From positions 248,001 through 312,000 of the forward strand of contig CAKTVB010000001.1 of NCBI GenBank assembly GCA_934621295.1: DNA of 64,000 bases, in the 5' to 3' direction. This DNA is from an uncultured Collinsella sp. (lineage in GTDB: Bacteria; Actinomycetota; Coriobacteriia; Coriobacteriales; Coriobacteriaceae). Under the pieces are notes generated by a model, which did no database searches, was not told the origin of the DNA, and saw only the letters and a program-made list of their open reading frames with translations. A program made the translations under genes and the position numbers. Of this stretch, positions 1 to 8,891 are shown in pieces (position 1 is the first letter of the stretch; each line of letters opens with the position of its first letter).

Positions 1-1173
1 ATCTCGGGCGTGCGCGACATGAGCCTTATCACCACGCCGCCCACGGGACGACGTTCTGTGATCGTACATGTGGGCGAGTACGACCCCGACGTAGTGAGTG
101 CCGCCATTCGCTTGGAAGTGGGTCGTGGCGGACAGGTGTATTACGTGTCGAACCGCGTGAAGACTATCGACGACGCGGTCGAGCGCGTGCACGAGGCTGC
201 GCCCGAGGCGCGCGTGGGCGTGGCGCATGGCAAGATGAGTCCGCGCGAGGTGGAAGACGTGATGGTCGAGTTTGCCGAGAAGAAGATCGACGTGCTCATC
301 GCCACGACCATCGTGGAGTCGGGCATCGACAACGCCCATGCCAACACGTTGATCATCGAGGATTCGCAGCGTTTGGGTTTGGCTCAGCTCTATCAGCTCA
401 AGGGCCGCGTGGGACGCTCTGCCACGCAGGCGTACGCGTACTTTATGTTCCCAGGTGAGATGCCGCTTACCGAAGAGGCGACGGCGCGCCTGACGGCGCT
501 CTCGGAGTTCCAGGACCTGGGCAGCGGTATGCGCATCGCCATGCGTGACTTGGAGATTCGCGGTGCCGGTTCTCTCGTGGGCGCCGAGCAGCACGGCAAC
601 TTGTCGAGTGTGGGCTTTGACCTGTTCACGCAGATGTTGGGGCAAGCCGTTGCCGAGGCGCGCGGAGACGATTCCGAGACCGTTGAGGCGGCGGGTGTTG
701 CCATCAACATTCCGGCGGACTACTTCTTGGACGAAGAATACCTGCCGCGCGTAGACGAGCGCGTGCTCGCGTATCGTAAACTTGCTGCGGCGGATGACCT
801 GGAGAGCGTGGACCAGCTGCAGGAGGAGACCGAGACCGTCCATGGCGAGCTGCCGCAGGCGGGTCTCAACCTGTTCGATCGCGCTCGCATTCGCATTCGC
901 GGAGAGCGCCTGGGGCTGGAAAGCGTGACGCTTAGCGGCGGGCGTTTGACGTTCCTGGGCGTTGACCTGCCCAAGAACGTGGCATTTGATCTGAAAGATC
1001 GCCTGGGAGCGGTGGTGTTCCCCCGCTCTCGCAAGCTGTCGATTCCCTATCGCGCGGGAGCGGGGGCGGGCTCGGGCGTGGGGCGCGGCCTCAACGCCGA
1101 TGACGAGCACGGTCCCGTCGCGGCGGCGCTTGCCGTCCTGTGCCAGCTGGGAGCGAGCGGCGACGACGATTAG
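1..1173 (+). CDS. mfd: Transcription-repair coupling factor Mfd, C-terminal part
   Basis: This is the 3' end of Mfd, the DNA translocase that removes stalled RNA polymerase from damaged template and recruits the UvrABC excision system. The reading frame is open from base 1, so the start lies outside the window. Visible are helicase motifs of the second RecA-like domain: the ATTIVESGID block near 301-330 and the motif VI sequence GRVGRS near 403-420. The Mfd-specific stretch RGAGSLVGAEQHG (about 559-597) follows, then the C-terminal D7-type domain, which normally keeps the enzyme autoinhibited. RecG shares the helicase core, but the RGAG..GAEQ block and the long C-terminal domain favour Mfd. 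The last residues are a short acidic tail. Confidence 0.95.
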   Translation: MSGVRDMSLITTPPTGRRSVIVHVGEYDPDVVSAAIRLEVGRGGQVYYVSNRVKTIDDAVERVHEAAPEARVGVAHGKMSPREVEDVMVEFAEKKIDVLIATTIVESGIDNAHANTLIIEDSQRLGLAQLYQLKGRVGRSATQAYAYFMFPGEMPLTEEATARLTALSEFQDLGSGMRIAMRDLEIRGAGSLVGAEQHGNLSSVGFDLFTQMLGQAVAEARGDDSETVEAAGVAINIPADYFLDEEYLPRVDERVLAYRKLAAADDLESVDQLQEETETVHGELPQAGLNLFDRARIRIRGERLGLESVTLSGGRLTFLGVDLPKNVAFDLKDRLGAVVFPRSRKLSIPYRAGAGAGSGVGRGLNADDEHGPVAAALAVLCQLGASGDDD

Positions 1174-1313
1174 CGTGATTTTTGACGCCGGGATAAGACG
1201 ATGCGATAGCTTGTTGGTCGTATTCCGGCGTTTGCTTCTGTTTGCATAGTCTGTATAACCGTTGCGGCAATGGGTTCGAAGAATTGTCGCAGACCGAGAA
1301 GAAGGAGCATCTT

Positions 1314-2339
1314 TTGGTTACGTTTGAGAACGACTATTCCTTTGGCGCATGCCCGGAGGTTTTGGCGGCCCTGGTCGATACCAACATGGAGGCCATGACC
1401 GGTTATGGCGAGGACCCTCATTGCGCTCACGCCAAGGAGTTGATCCGCGAGGCTTGCGAGGCGCCGGATGCCGACGTCTTTCTTCTTACGGGCGGCACGC
1501 AGGCCAACCAGGTTGTGCTCGATATGCTGCTCGCTCCCTACGAGGGCGTGGTGGCTGCTGCTACGGGGCATGTGGCTTGTCACGAAGCGGGGGCTATTGA
1601 ATTTGGCGGCCATAAAGTGCTGACGGTTCCCGAGCATGAGGGCAAGATGCATGCCGATGAGCTTGAGCGGCTGATCGAGCTGTTCTATGCAGACGGCAAT
1701 CATGAGCACATGGTCTTCCCGGGAGCGGCATACATCTCCTTCCCGACGGAGCTCGGCACGCTCTATTCCTACGATGAGCTGGCTTCAATCTATGAGGTGT
1801 GCCAAAAGCACGAGATTCCGCTTTTTGTGGATGGCGCGCGCTTGGGCTATGCCCTGGCATCCGATGAATGCGATATCACCCTGCCGCAGCTTGCCCAGCT
1901 GTGCGATGTCTTCTATATCGGCGGAACCAAGGTGGGGGCATTATGCGGCGAGGCCGTGGTCTTCCCTGCGGGCAATGCTCCCGCGCATCCGATTCCGCGT
2001 ATCAAACAGCATGGCGCCCTTCTTGCCAAGGGTCGCCTCTTGGGCGTGCAGTTCGAGGCGCTGTTCACGGAGGGCACCTATGTGCGCATCGCGCGCAATG
2101 CTATCGATATGGCGGGGCGCCTTCGCGCCCTGCTGCACGAGCGCGAAGCGCGTTGGTTTTTGGAATCTCCCACCAACCAGCAGTTCATCATCTTGGAGAA
2201 GAGCGAGTACGAACGCCTGGGCAAGCAGATTTGCCTGAGCTTTTGGGATACCTATGACGAGGACCACGTGATCGTGCGCTTGGCTACCAGCTGGGCGACG
2301 ACGCAGGAGGACCTCGACGCTCTGGCCGCTGCGCTGTAG
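1314..2339 (+). CDS. ltaE: Low-specificity threonine aldolase, PLP-dependent
   Basis: Cleaves L-threonine (or allo-threonine) to glycine and acetaldehyde in the cytoplasm. The 341-residue product has the family opening FENDYSFGACPEVL, a GGTQANQ cofactor-phosphate loop, and the Schiff-base lysine in IGGTKVGALCGE (K206 counted from this start). A longer frame opens at 1242, but the TTG at 1314 is preferred. It has GAAGGAG at 1300-1306 about 7 bases upstream, and the protein then begins at the conserved FxNDYS sequence. It lies between mfd and recQ on the same strand, 30 bases before recQ, so the two may be cotranscribed. The related beta-eliminating lyases are less likely because of the DGARLGYAL block. 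Confidence 0.9.
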   Translation: MVTFENDYSFGACPEVLAALVDTNMEAMTGYGEDPHCAHAKELIREACEAPDADVFLLTGGTQANQVVLDMLLAPYEGVVAAATGHVACHEAGAIEFGGHKVLTVPEHEGKMHADELERLIELFYADGNHEHMVFPGAAYISFPTELGTLYSYDELASIYEVCQKHEIPLFVDGARLGYALASDECDITLPQLAQLCDVFYIGGTKVGALCGEAVVFPAGNAPAHPIPRIKQHGALLAKGRLLGVQFEALFTEGTYVRIARNAIDMAGRLRALLHEREARWFLESPTNQQFIILEKSEYERLGKQICLSFWDTYDEDHVIVRLATSWATTQEDLDALAAAL

Positions 2340-2369
2340 GGCATCGTTCGATATCGGAGACGAGTTTAG

Positions 2370-4391
2370 GTGTCACAGTTGTTCTCGACAGCAAACGGGG
2401 GCTCGCCATCTGACGCCCTCGAGCAGGCTCATGCTACGCTCAAGCGCTATTTTGGCTATGAGTCGTTTAGGCCGGGGCAGGAGCGCGTTATCTCCTCGAT
2501 TCTTGCGGGGCACGACGTTCTTGCCGTGATGCCTACGGGTGCAGGCAAATCCATTTGCTATCAGGTGCCTGCCCTCATGGGGCCGGGGCTTACCTTGGTG
2601 GTGAGCCCGCTCATCTCGCTTATGGAAGACCAGACGCGGGCGCTGCTTGCTGCCGGCGCGCATCCCAGCTACCTCAACTCGTCGCTCTCCATCCCCCAGC
2701 AAAATACCGTGCTCAAACGAGCTGCCGCCGGTGCCTATCAACTTATGTTCGTGGCGCCCGAGCGCTTGGCAGATCTGCGCTTTCTTGCCTTTGCTCAGGC
2801 TGCGGCGCAGCCGGGCGGCATGGGAATTCCACTTTTGGCGGTTGACGAGGCTCATTGCGTAAGCCAGTGGGGACAGGATTTTAGGCCGGCCTACTTGCAG
2901 ATCGCTCAGTTTATCGAGGCGCTGCCGCAGCGTCCGGTGGTGGCGGCGTTTACCGCTACGGCAACCGAGCGCGTGCGTACGGATATCGAGCAGATGCTCG
3001 ACCTGCGCTCGCCGCAGGCGGTGGTGACGGGCTTTGATCGGCCAAACCTATCGTTTGAAGTGCAAGAAATGGCCGAACGTCAGAAGGCGCCGTGGATTTG
3101 CCGCTATGTGACGGAGCATCCCGACGAGGCGGGAATCGTCTACTGCGCCACGCGTAAGAGTGTGGACGAGCTGACGTTTACATTGCAAGACGCGGTGGAA
3201 AAGCAAGGGCTCGACGTGCGCGTTGCAAGCTATCACGCTGGTATGAGCATGGAGTCTCGTACGCAAAACCAGCAGGCATTTGTGCGCGATGACGTGCGCG
3301 TGATGGTTGCCACCAATGCTTTTGGCATGGGTATCGATAAACCCAATGTGCGCTATGTGATCCATAACAACGCACCCGAGAGCATCGAGGCCTACTATCA
3401 AGAGGCTGGGCGTGCCGGTCGCGATGGCGATCCTGCGAGCTGCTTTTTGCTTTGGAACGGCAACGATCTGCGCTTGCGCCGATTCTTTGCCGAGCAGGAG
3501 CCCGATGACGAGCAGCTCGATGAAGAGCAGCGTCTGCGTGCGCGGCAAAATCGCTTTAGACTCATCGCCCAGATGGAGGGCTACTGCAAGACGACCGGTT
3601 GTTTGCGCGAGTATATGCTGCGCTACTTTGGCGACGAGGACGCCGCGGCCGAGGTACTGGCCCACGCTGCCGAGACGGGAACGGGTTGCGGCAATTGCGG
3701 CAACTGCCTGACTGAGTACGAGGTCGAGGATATGACCGAGGCAGCCCGTGCCGTGGTGACATTCGTTGCTGCGCGCCCCGGGCGCTTTGGGAAGTCGCTT
3801 GTGGCCGATGTGCTGCATGGCGGAAAGACACAGCGCATCTTTGAGCTGCATTTGGACGAAGCAGCAGGTTACGGCAGCTTGGCGGCGGAGTCAACGGGAC
3901 GTATCCGCAACTTGATCGATCAGTTGTGCGGGCGCGGGTATCTGGCAAGCTCGCAGGGGCAGTACCCTACGCTGCTTTTGGGTCCGCGCGCAGCGGAGGT
4001 CGTGGGCGCAGATGGCGAGCCCGTACCCGATGCGCACGCGTTTGCGTTTACCGTGAAGCGACCTGCTAAGAAGAGCCACGGCTCGCGGGCGCGCCGCGCG
4101 GTCGATTTGTTGCGTGAGGAATCAGATGCCAAGAGCGTGCCGCGTGTGGGTGATGACGCCGAGCTGTTCGAGCGCCTGAGGACGCTTCGCACGGAGCTGG
4201 CACAGGAGATGCAAGTTCCCAGCTACGTGGTCTTTCCCGATAAAACGCTGCGCGCTTTGTGCCGCCAGCGCCCCCATTCGTTCGATGAGTTGCTCGAGGT
4301 GTCGGGCATCGGCGAGAAGAAGGCCGAGGGCTTTGGTGAACGCTTCATGGCCGAAATCGCTGCTTTCGAAGAGTTGCACGCACGTGAATAA
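2370..4391 (+). CDS. recQ: ATP-dependent DNA helicase RecQ
   Basis: A 3'-5' helicase of the RecQ family acting in recombination and fork repair. In the 673-residue product the Walker A lysine is K60 (MPTGAGKS), the DEAH box is at 159-162, and motif VI is QEAGRAGRDG near 344-353. The RecQ-C-terminal zinc site is present, with C411, C440, C443 and C446 spaced as in other RecQ proteins. A winged-helix region and a C-terminal HRDC domain follow (about residues 595-665, ending with the helix-hairpin block VSGIGEKKAEGFGERF). The start is GTG at 2370 with GGAG near 2356. The full domain set places it with canonical bacterial RecQ and not the short RecQ-like forms. Confidence 0.95.
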   Translation: MSQLFSTANGGSPSDALEQAHATLKRYFGYESFRPGQERVISSILAGHDVLAVMPTGAGKSICYQVPALMGPGLTLVVSPLISLMEDQTRALLAAGAHPSYLNSSLSIPQQNTVLKRAAAGAYQLMFVAPERLADLRFLAFAQAAAQPGGMGIPLLAVDEAHCVSQWGQDFRPAYLQIAQFIEALPQRPVVAAFTATATERVRTDIEQMLDLRSPQAVVTGFDRPNLSFEVQEMAERQKAPWICRYVTEHPDEAGIVYCATRKSVDELTFTLQDAVEKQGLDVRVASYHAGMSMESRTQNQQAFVRDDVRVMVATNAFGMGIDKPNVRYVIHNNAPESIEAYYQEAGRAGRDGDPASCFLLWNGNDLRLRRFFAEQEPDDEQLDEEQRLRARQNRFRLIAQMEGYCKTTGCLREYMLRYFGDEDAAAEVLAHAAETGTGCGNCGNCLTEYEVEDMTEAARAVVTFVAARPGRFGKSLVADVLHGGKTQRIFELHLDEAAGYGSLAAESTGRIRNLIDQLCGRGYLASSQGQYPTLLLGPRAAEVVGADGEPVPDAHAFAFTVKRPAKKSHGSRARRAVDLLREESDAKSVPRVGDDAELFERLRTLRTELAQEMQVPSYVVFPDKTLRALCRQRPHSFDELLEVSGIGEKKAEGFGERFMAEIAAFEELHARE

Positions 4392-4394
4392 CGT

Positions 4395-4423
4395 TTGTGC
4401 CGCCGCTTCGATGCCCGTACAAT
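4395..4423 (+). promoter_or_regulatory. Sigma-A type promoter for the oxidoreductase gene
   Basis: TTGTGC at 4395-4400 and TACAAT at 4418-4423 are separated by exactly 17 bases. The pair sits just after the recQ stop and about 40 bases before the next start codon, so the oxidoreductase gene probably has its own promoter. Judged by sequence only. Confidence 0.55.
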
Positions 4424-4465
4424 ATGACGAATGAATCCATCTCCCTAGCATATTGAGGAGCCTGC

Positions 4466-5578
4466 ATGTCTCAACAGTCTGCACCGCGTGACGCCGCCGA
4501 GGCAGCCCGCGCCGCCTTCGCTTCGGTCGAGGGCAAGCCGTTTCCCGACGATATCTTCACGGCTCCTCAGTTAAGGTGGGCTGTTGTCGGCTGCGGCGTG
4601 ATTGCCAACCAGATGGCGGCTACGCTTGAGCTCGCCGGTCGCAAGCTCGCCGGCATCTACAACCGCACGCACGAGAAGGCGATCGCTTTTGCCGAGAAGT
4701 ACGGTGTGACTCGCGTGTACGACACTCTCGAGGAGCTTTGCGCCGATCCCAACATCGACGTCGTGTACATTACCACGCCGCACAACACCCATATTACGTA
4801 CCTTCGTGCCGCGCTTTCTGCCGGCAAGCACGTGCTGTGCGAGAAAGCAATCACGCTCAATTCCGAGGAGCTTAACGAAGCGCGCGCGATTGCCGACGAG
4901 CACGGCGTGCAGCTCATCGACGCCACGACCATCCTGCATATGCCGCTTTACCGCGAGCTTATCCGCCGCGCCGAGAAGGATGAGTTCGGCAACATGAGCA
5001 TCGCCCAGGTGAGCTTTGGCAGCTATAAGGATTTTGATCCCGAGAATCGCTTCTACAATCCGCGCCTGGCCGGCGGCGCCATGCTCGACATCGGTGTGTA
5101 CGCCCTCACTATGGCGCGCATGTTCATGCTCTCGCAGCCCGAGGATGTCGTCTCCATCGCCAATGCGTGCAACACCGGTGTGGACGTGACGAGCGGCATT
5201 GTGATGCGCAACCCCGATATGCAGATGGCCGTGATCTCGCTCACACTTCACTCCAAGCAGCCCAAGCGCGCCGTGCTTTCGTTCGAGAATTGCTACATCG
5301 AGGTCACGGACTACCCGCGCGCTGACCGCGCCACTATCGTGTGGACGGCTACGGGCGAGCGCGAGGAGGTCCATGTGGGCGAGGAAGCATATGCTCTTGC
5401 CTACGAGGTGGCCGACCTCGAGAAGGCCGTTGCCGGTGACCGCGTGGAAGACGCGATGATCGTCTTTGCGGCCGACGTCATGGACCTGATGACGCAGCTG
5501 CGTCGCACATGGCGCATCTACTATCCGGAGGAGGCTGAGCTGGCAGCTGCTGCCGGTTGCCGTGTGGCTGGAGAGTAA
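4466..5578 (+). CDS. Gfo/Idh/MocA family NAD(P)-dependent oxidoreductase
   Basis: A 370-residue dehydrogenase of the glucose-fructose oxidoreductase/inositol dehydrogenase family. The N-terminal Rossmann motif is VVGCGVIANQMA (about residues 40-51). It is followed by the ITTPHNTH strand and the family EKP-like motif, here CEKAIT with E126-K127 and alanine in place of the usual proline. The C-terminal alpha/beta substrate domain includes GGAMLDIGVYAL. GAGGAG at 4455-4460 lies 5 bases before the ATG. About 35 extra residues precede the nucleotide-binding fold. The substrate cannot be read from sequence; relatives act on sugars, inositol, dihydrodiols or biliverdin. It looks monocistronic, with its own promoter and a following GC-rich hairpin. 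Confidence 0.85.
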   Translation: MSQQSAPRDAAEAARAAFASVEGKPFPDDIFTAPQLRWAVVGCGVIANQMAATLELAGRKLAGIYNRTHEKAIAFAEKYGVTRVYDTLEELCADPNIDVVYITTPHNTHITYLRAALSAGKHVLCEKAITLNSEELNEARAIADEHGVQLIDATTILHMPLYRELIRRAEKDEFGNMSIAQVSFGSYKDFDPENRFYNPRLAGGAMLDIGVYALTMARMFMLSQPEDVVSIANACNTGVDVTSGIVMRNPDMQMAVISLTLHSKQPKRAVLSFENCYIEVTDYPRADRATIVWTATGEREEVHVGEEAYALAYEVADLEKAVAGDRVEDAMIVFAADVMDLMTQLRRTWRIYYPEEAELAAAAGCRVAGE

Positions 5579-5590
5579 ACCTTACCTGTT

Positions 5591-5635
5591 GGGCGCGCCT
5601 GCGGCCGTGTTTGACTTGTGTGGCCTGGCGCGCCC
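5591..5635 (+). terminator. GC-rich hairpin after the oxidoreductase gene
   Basis: GGGCGCGCC at 5591-5599 pairs with GGCGCGCCC at 5627-5635, and GGCC/GGCC extends the stem inward. There is no T-run after it, so it is only a possible terminator or 3'-end stabiliser. Confidence 0.4.
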
Positions 5636-5667
5636 GGTGCCCTCGTCGCGGCCGCCGGCGCTCCTGC

Positions 5668-5754
5668 ACCCAGCCCCTTTTCCAAATGAAGCAAAAAATC
5701 CCATTTAGAACCGTAGTTTGGCTTCTAAATGGGATTTTCTGCTTCATTTAGGTT
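5668..5754. repeat. 87-bp direct repeat, copy 1, carrying a 66-bp palindrome
   Basis: The core 5684-5749 has two 27-base arms that pair with one mismatch around a 12-base loop. The whole 87-bp unit recurs in the same orientation at 7062-7148 with 5 differences. The two copies bracket a single gene (6060-7079). It may also act as a transcription terminator, since each arm ends in a run of A or T. From 5755 to 6059 I see nothing else except an isolated TTGACA at 5999-6004 with no clear -10 partner. Confidence 0.85.
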
Positions 5755-6059
5755 GTGAGATTGTTGCCAGGGTAGGGGATAGATTTGGAGTTGGCTGCCT
5801 GAGGGTATCTGGGGCGGTGCGGGGTTGGCGTGCGACTGTTGAAAACCTCTCATCGCTGCGTGGCGCTTCTGTTGATAACTGACCAGTTGGGCTTGATGGA
5901 GATGCCGCTCGTGCCGCAAATCGACCGTTTGCTGATCCCTCCTTTTGTTTCACAAGGAAATATTGCGTCTGACCTGCCCTGTTAGATTGCGGGGGAGATT
6001 GACATACCTAACAAAAGGACGTTCTTCTTGCTAGCTTTGTTGCAACGGAAGGAGGTTCT

Positions 6060-7079
6060 ATGAAGCGCACCGCATGTGGCGAAGAACTTGAAAGACTTTT
6101 TGAGGAGTCTGAGGAGAAGCAGCGCTGCCTGTACCCGAATTCGTGCAGTGTGGAAAAGGCCCTCTTGCGTCGCGTCGAGGCAGAGGAAGCGTATAGTCCG
6201 TATCCGGGCCTTTTTGAACGTTCTCGTTGGTCAGGCCAAGAGTATCGCCGTGTGGTTGCGACTCGTGTCGTCAAAACGCTCGCGGAGCTCCACCCCGAGT
6301 GGATCTTTACGTCCTTTTCCGCGGCACTTATGTATGGGCTATGGGTTCCATACAGCCGTCTCAATCCGATTCGAATATGCGCGCCCGGCACCCCATATCG
6401 ACGCCGCTCTAAGCATCTTTGGGTATCGCGTCTCGCACCGAACGGTGTCCATTTGGAAGGAGGGGTAAACGTTACGGGTCTTTGCCAGACGCTTTTGGAG
6501 TCTGCTCTCGATGCCCCTGTTCACCTTGCGCTGCCTACGATTGACAGCGCGCTGAGATATCTGCTCATATCGCGAGAAGACTTGCTTGAATACGCGCAGC
6601 GCGAGGGATATCGACGCCGTGGTATCGGGCGTGCTCGCGCAGCTTTTGCCCATGCCGATGGAGAATCTGAAAATGGTGGCGAATCGATGGTCCGCGGCAT
6701 AATTATCGAGCTGGGATTTATGCCTCCGACGATGCTTCAGGTCGAGTTGCCCGATCCGTTGAACCAGGGTCATGTGTACCGCGTCGACATGCTGTGGGAG
6801 TTCAACGACGGCAGGTGCGTAATCGGCGAAGTTGACGGAGCGAGGAAGTACAAGGATGCCGATTGCCTGAAGGGGAAAACGACCCAGGATGTTCTTATCG
6901 AAGAGCGCCAAAGGGAATCTCGACTCACAGCCCTCGGCATGCCTGTCATGCGCATCCTCGTCCGCCAGATATTTGAGCCGGGCTATATGGAGTCTTTGCT
7001 CGAGGCTTTTGGAATTCCTCGCATCGGTCCCGGGGTGCGAAAGGGCGCTTTGCTGCCCAGAACCCAGAGCCTTTTCTAA
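6060..7079 (+). CDS. AbiEi-like / DUF559-type protein with PD-(D/E)xK-like C-terminus
   Basis: A 339-residue protein of the actinobacterial group usually labelled AbiEi-antitoxin-domain or DUF559 protein. The middle region (about 80-200) has the SAALMYGL, VTGLCQTLLESAL and DSALRYLL blocks of that group. The C-terminal 110 residues resemble a small Vsr/DUF559 nuclease fold: D243 in RVDMLW, then E257-x-D259 and K263 in GEVDGARKY, followed by a conserved basic helix. Such proteins are predicted DNA-binding or nuclease proteins; neither activity is shown here. No AbiEii toxin partner is adjacent. AAGGAGGT at 6049-6056 sets the ATG. The stop codon TAA (7077-7079) lies inside the first arm of the second repeat, so gene and hairpin behave as one unit. 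Confidence 0.7.
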   Translation: MKRTACGEELERLFEESEEKQRCLYPNSCSVEKALLRRVEAEEAYSPYPGLFERSRWSGQEYRRVVATRVVKTLAELHPEWIFTSFSAALMYGLWVPYSRLNPIRICAPGTPYRRRSKHLWVSRLAPNGVHLEGGVNVTGLCQTLLESALDAPVHLALPTIDSALRYLLISREDLLEYAQREGYRRRGIGRARAAFAHADGESENGGESMVRGIIIELGFMPPTMLQVELPDPLNQGHVYRVDMLWEFNDGRCVIGEVDGARKYKDADCLKGKTTQDVLIEERQRESRLTALGMPVMRILVRQIFEPGYMESLLEAFGIPRIGPGVRKGALLPRTQSLF

Positions 7080-7148
7080 ATGAAGCAATAAATCCCATTT
7101 AGAGCCGTAGTTTGGCTTCTAAATGGGATTTTCTGCTTCATTTAGGTT
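7062..7148. repeat. 87-bp direct repeat, copy 2, overlapping the preceding stop codon
   Basis: Same orientation and length as the copy at 5668-5754. The palindromic core is 7078-7143. It lies between two convergent genes (6060-7079 forward, 7202-8155 reverse), where a two-way terminator would be expected. The forward gene's stop codon is formed by the first bases of the hairpin. Confidence 0.85.
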
Positions 7149-7201
7149 TTGGGGAACGCTGGCGATGCGCAGCGACGGTTCTACGAAGGGTCAGTGCCCG
7201 T

Positions 7202-8155
7202 TTACCACCAGGTGAGCTGGGCGATGTTATCGCGGATGTGCTGGCAGCTCTTGTGGAAGCCTTCGAGCTCGGCATCGGAGAGGTCGAGAGTGTAGACCTG
7301 CTCAATGCCCTCGGCGCCAATCACGCAGGGAAGCGACGTGAAGATACCCTCTTCGCCATACTGGCCGCACATGAGGGTGGATGCGGAAAGCACGGCGTGC
7401 TCGTTGTGCAGCACGGCGGCGCAAACGCGTGCGGCGGAATTGGCCACGGCGTACTCGGTGCAGCCCTTGCCCTCATAGGTTACATAGCCGCCCTTGCGTG
7501 CAAGCTCCTCGACCTCTGCCTGGTCAAAACCGTATTGATCGGGGTGTTCGCGTGCAAGCTCGGAAAGCGGCTTGCACGCGATGGTCGCGGCTTTCCATGC
7601 AGCGATCTGGCTAAATCCATGCTCGCCGATCATGTAGGCGTCGATGGATTTGGGGCTGATGCCGCATTTCTTGGAGATCTCGGAATGCAGGCGCGCCGAA
7701 TCCAGGCCGCAACCAGAGCCGATGATCTTCTTGGGGTCGTAGTCGGTCAGGTGCCAGATGGTCGTGCACACCACGTCGCAGGGGTTTGCGATGGATACCC
7801 AGATGCCGTCGAAGCCGGCATCGACGATGCGGTTGGCGAAGGAGCGGGCGGAGTCGGTGGTGCAGAACAGCTCGCCGTCACGGTTCCCTGCTGCCATGGC
7901 CACGTTGCCGGCGGCGTTGACGATGATGTCGCACGAGGCGAGTTCCTCGTAGCGGTCGCCCACGTTGACGATTTTAGTGTTGAAGGGCACGAAGGTAAGA
8001 GAGTCGTGCAGGTCCTGGGTTTCGGACAGGACCTTTTGCGCCTTGACGTCGCAAAGATAGAGTTCGTCGACCAAGCCCTGCAGAAGCAAACTGTTGGCGA
8101 CGTGTGCGCCAACGTGTCCCAAACCGAGGATACCGACTTTACGTGTTGATGCCAT
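7202..8155 (-). CDS. L-lactate / L-2-hydroxyisocaproate dehydrogenase family protein
   Basis: A 317-residue NAD-dependent 2-hydroxyacid dehydrogenase of the LDH/MDH superfamily. It has the N-terminal Rossmann motif GLGHVGAH (residues 11-18), the SIANPCDV block, the active-site pair D152 and R155 in LDSAR, and the catalytic histidine H179 in IGEHG. The substrate loop reads AAGNVAMAAGNRDG, with R92. It lacks the glutamine typical of classical lactate dehydrogenase and the arginine of malate dehydrogenase, and it resembles L-2-hydroxyisocaproate dehydrogenases more closely. Branched or bulky 2-oxo acids are therefore plausible substrates, but lactate cannot be excluded. A TACAAT box for the reverse strand lies at 8191-8196. 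Confidence 0.85.
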   Translation of the reverse strand: MASTRKVGILGLGHVGAHVANSLLLQGLVDELYLCDVKAQKVLSETQDLHDSLTFVPFNTKIVNVGDRYEELASCDIIVNAAGNVAMAAGNRDGELFCTTDSARSFANRIVDAGFDGIWVSIANPCDVVCTTIWHLTDYDPKKIIGSGCGLDSARLHSEISKKCGISPKSIDAYMIGEHGFSQIAAWKAATIACKPLSELAREHPDQYGFDQAEVEELARKGGYVTYEGKGCTEYAVANSAARVCAAVLHNEHAVLSASTLMCGQYGEEGIFTSLPCVIGAEGIEQVYTLDLSDAELEGFHKSCQHIRDNIAQLTWW

Positions 8156-8231
8156 AGTGGTAAGCCTTTCTGCGAGCGTGTGATTCGCTCATTGTAGTTC
8201 TCTGGCAACAAGTGAAGGCGGCGATTGCGCG

Positions 8232-8765
8232 ATGTACGGCCCGCGTGCACATAACGTAACAATCGATGGTTTGGCACGGCTCATCTCGGCCGGCTCCGTG
8301 CGCGTGGACGTGGCCTGTGCTGCGCGTATTTTGGCTACGGTCATGGAGGGCCATATCGAGGTGGGGGACGCCTCGCACTATATCTATCATTTTGCGCGCA
8401 AGCAGGGTTGGGATATCCCGGCCTATCCGCTCGCGGGGTGTGGTGAAATCAAGCGCTTCTTTGCCGAGCAAGGCGTGGCCGATGTTCCCTCCTGGTATGT
8501 GAAGATTGGCGTCGACCCGCAGCGCGCTAAGCGTCTGTACGGAAACACGCTGGTGGCGGTGTGCGGCCCAGATTATCGCCATATTGCCTTTGTCTTGGAT
8601 GGGCGCTACCACACACATGATGCGGGTTTTACCGATTTGCTGCACAGCGGTCTCATCGAGAATATGGGTGCGCGCCCCGACACGACGCAGATGCTCGAGC
8701 GGCTTGTGGACCGCATTCTTGCCTTTGAGCTTCAGGGAGACACAGGTGGTCTTCCTGCTTTTTAG
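8232..8765 (+). CDS. Hypothetical protein, 177 residues
   Basis: I do not recognise this protein. It is a soluble-looking 177-residue chain with no signal peptide, no membrane segment and balanced charge. Distinct features are YIYHFARKQGWDIP, VPSWYVKIGVDPQRAKR and a VAVCGPDYRHIAFVLDG stretch that reads like a beta-rich core. It is divergent from the dehydrogenase gene with 76 bases between them and lies upstream of metA. The only ribosome-binding-like sequence (GAAGG at 8214-8218) is rather far from the ATG, so the start is uncertain. Codon use is like its neighbours, and the frame is not explained by any gene on the other strand. Confidence 0.6.
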   Translation: MYGPRAHNVTIDGLARLISAGSVRVDVACAARILATVMEGHIEVGDASHYIYHFARKQGWDIPAYPLAGCGEIKRFFAEQGVADVPSWYVKIGVDPQRAKRLYGNTLVAVCGPDYRHIAFVLDGRYHTHDAGFTDLLHSGLIENMGARPDTTQMLERLVDRILAFELQGDTGGLPAF

Positions 8766-8891
8766 GTGCGAAGCGAGCAACGTTGGCGGCGTTTATTTGA
8801 CGCGTTGGGCTGCACAGCAAGCCTGTCACGGTACAATCAAAACCAATGTCGCACGTGCCGCTGAGTGTGTGAGTGAAGGAGTGTATGCGTC

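Noticed and set aside
5999..6004. TTGACA as a -35 for the AbiEi-like gene
   Set aside because: No acceptable -10 at 16-19 bases; the nearest TAGCTT is 27 bases away.
7112..8149. 345-codon forward frame antisense to the lactate-type dehydrogenase
   Set aside because: The reverse-strand gene has all catalytic residues; this frame has none and starts inside a repeat.
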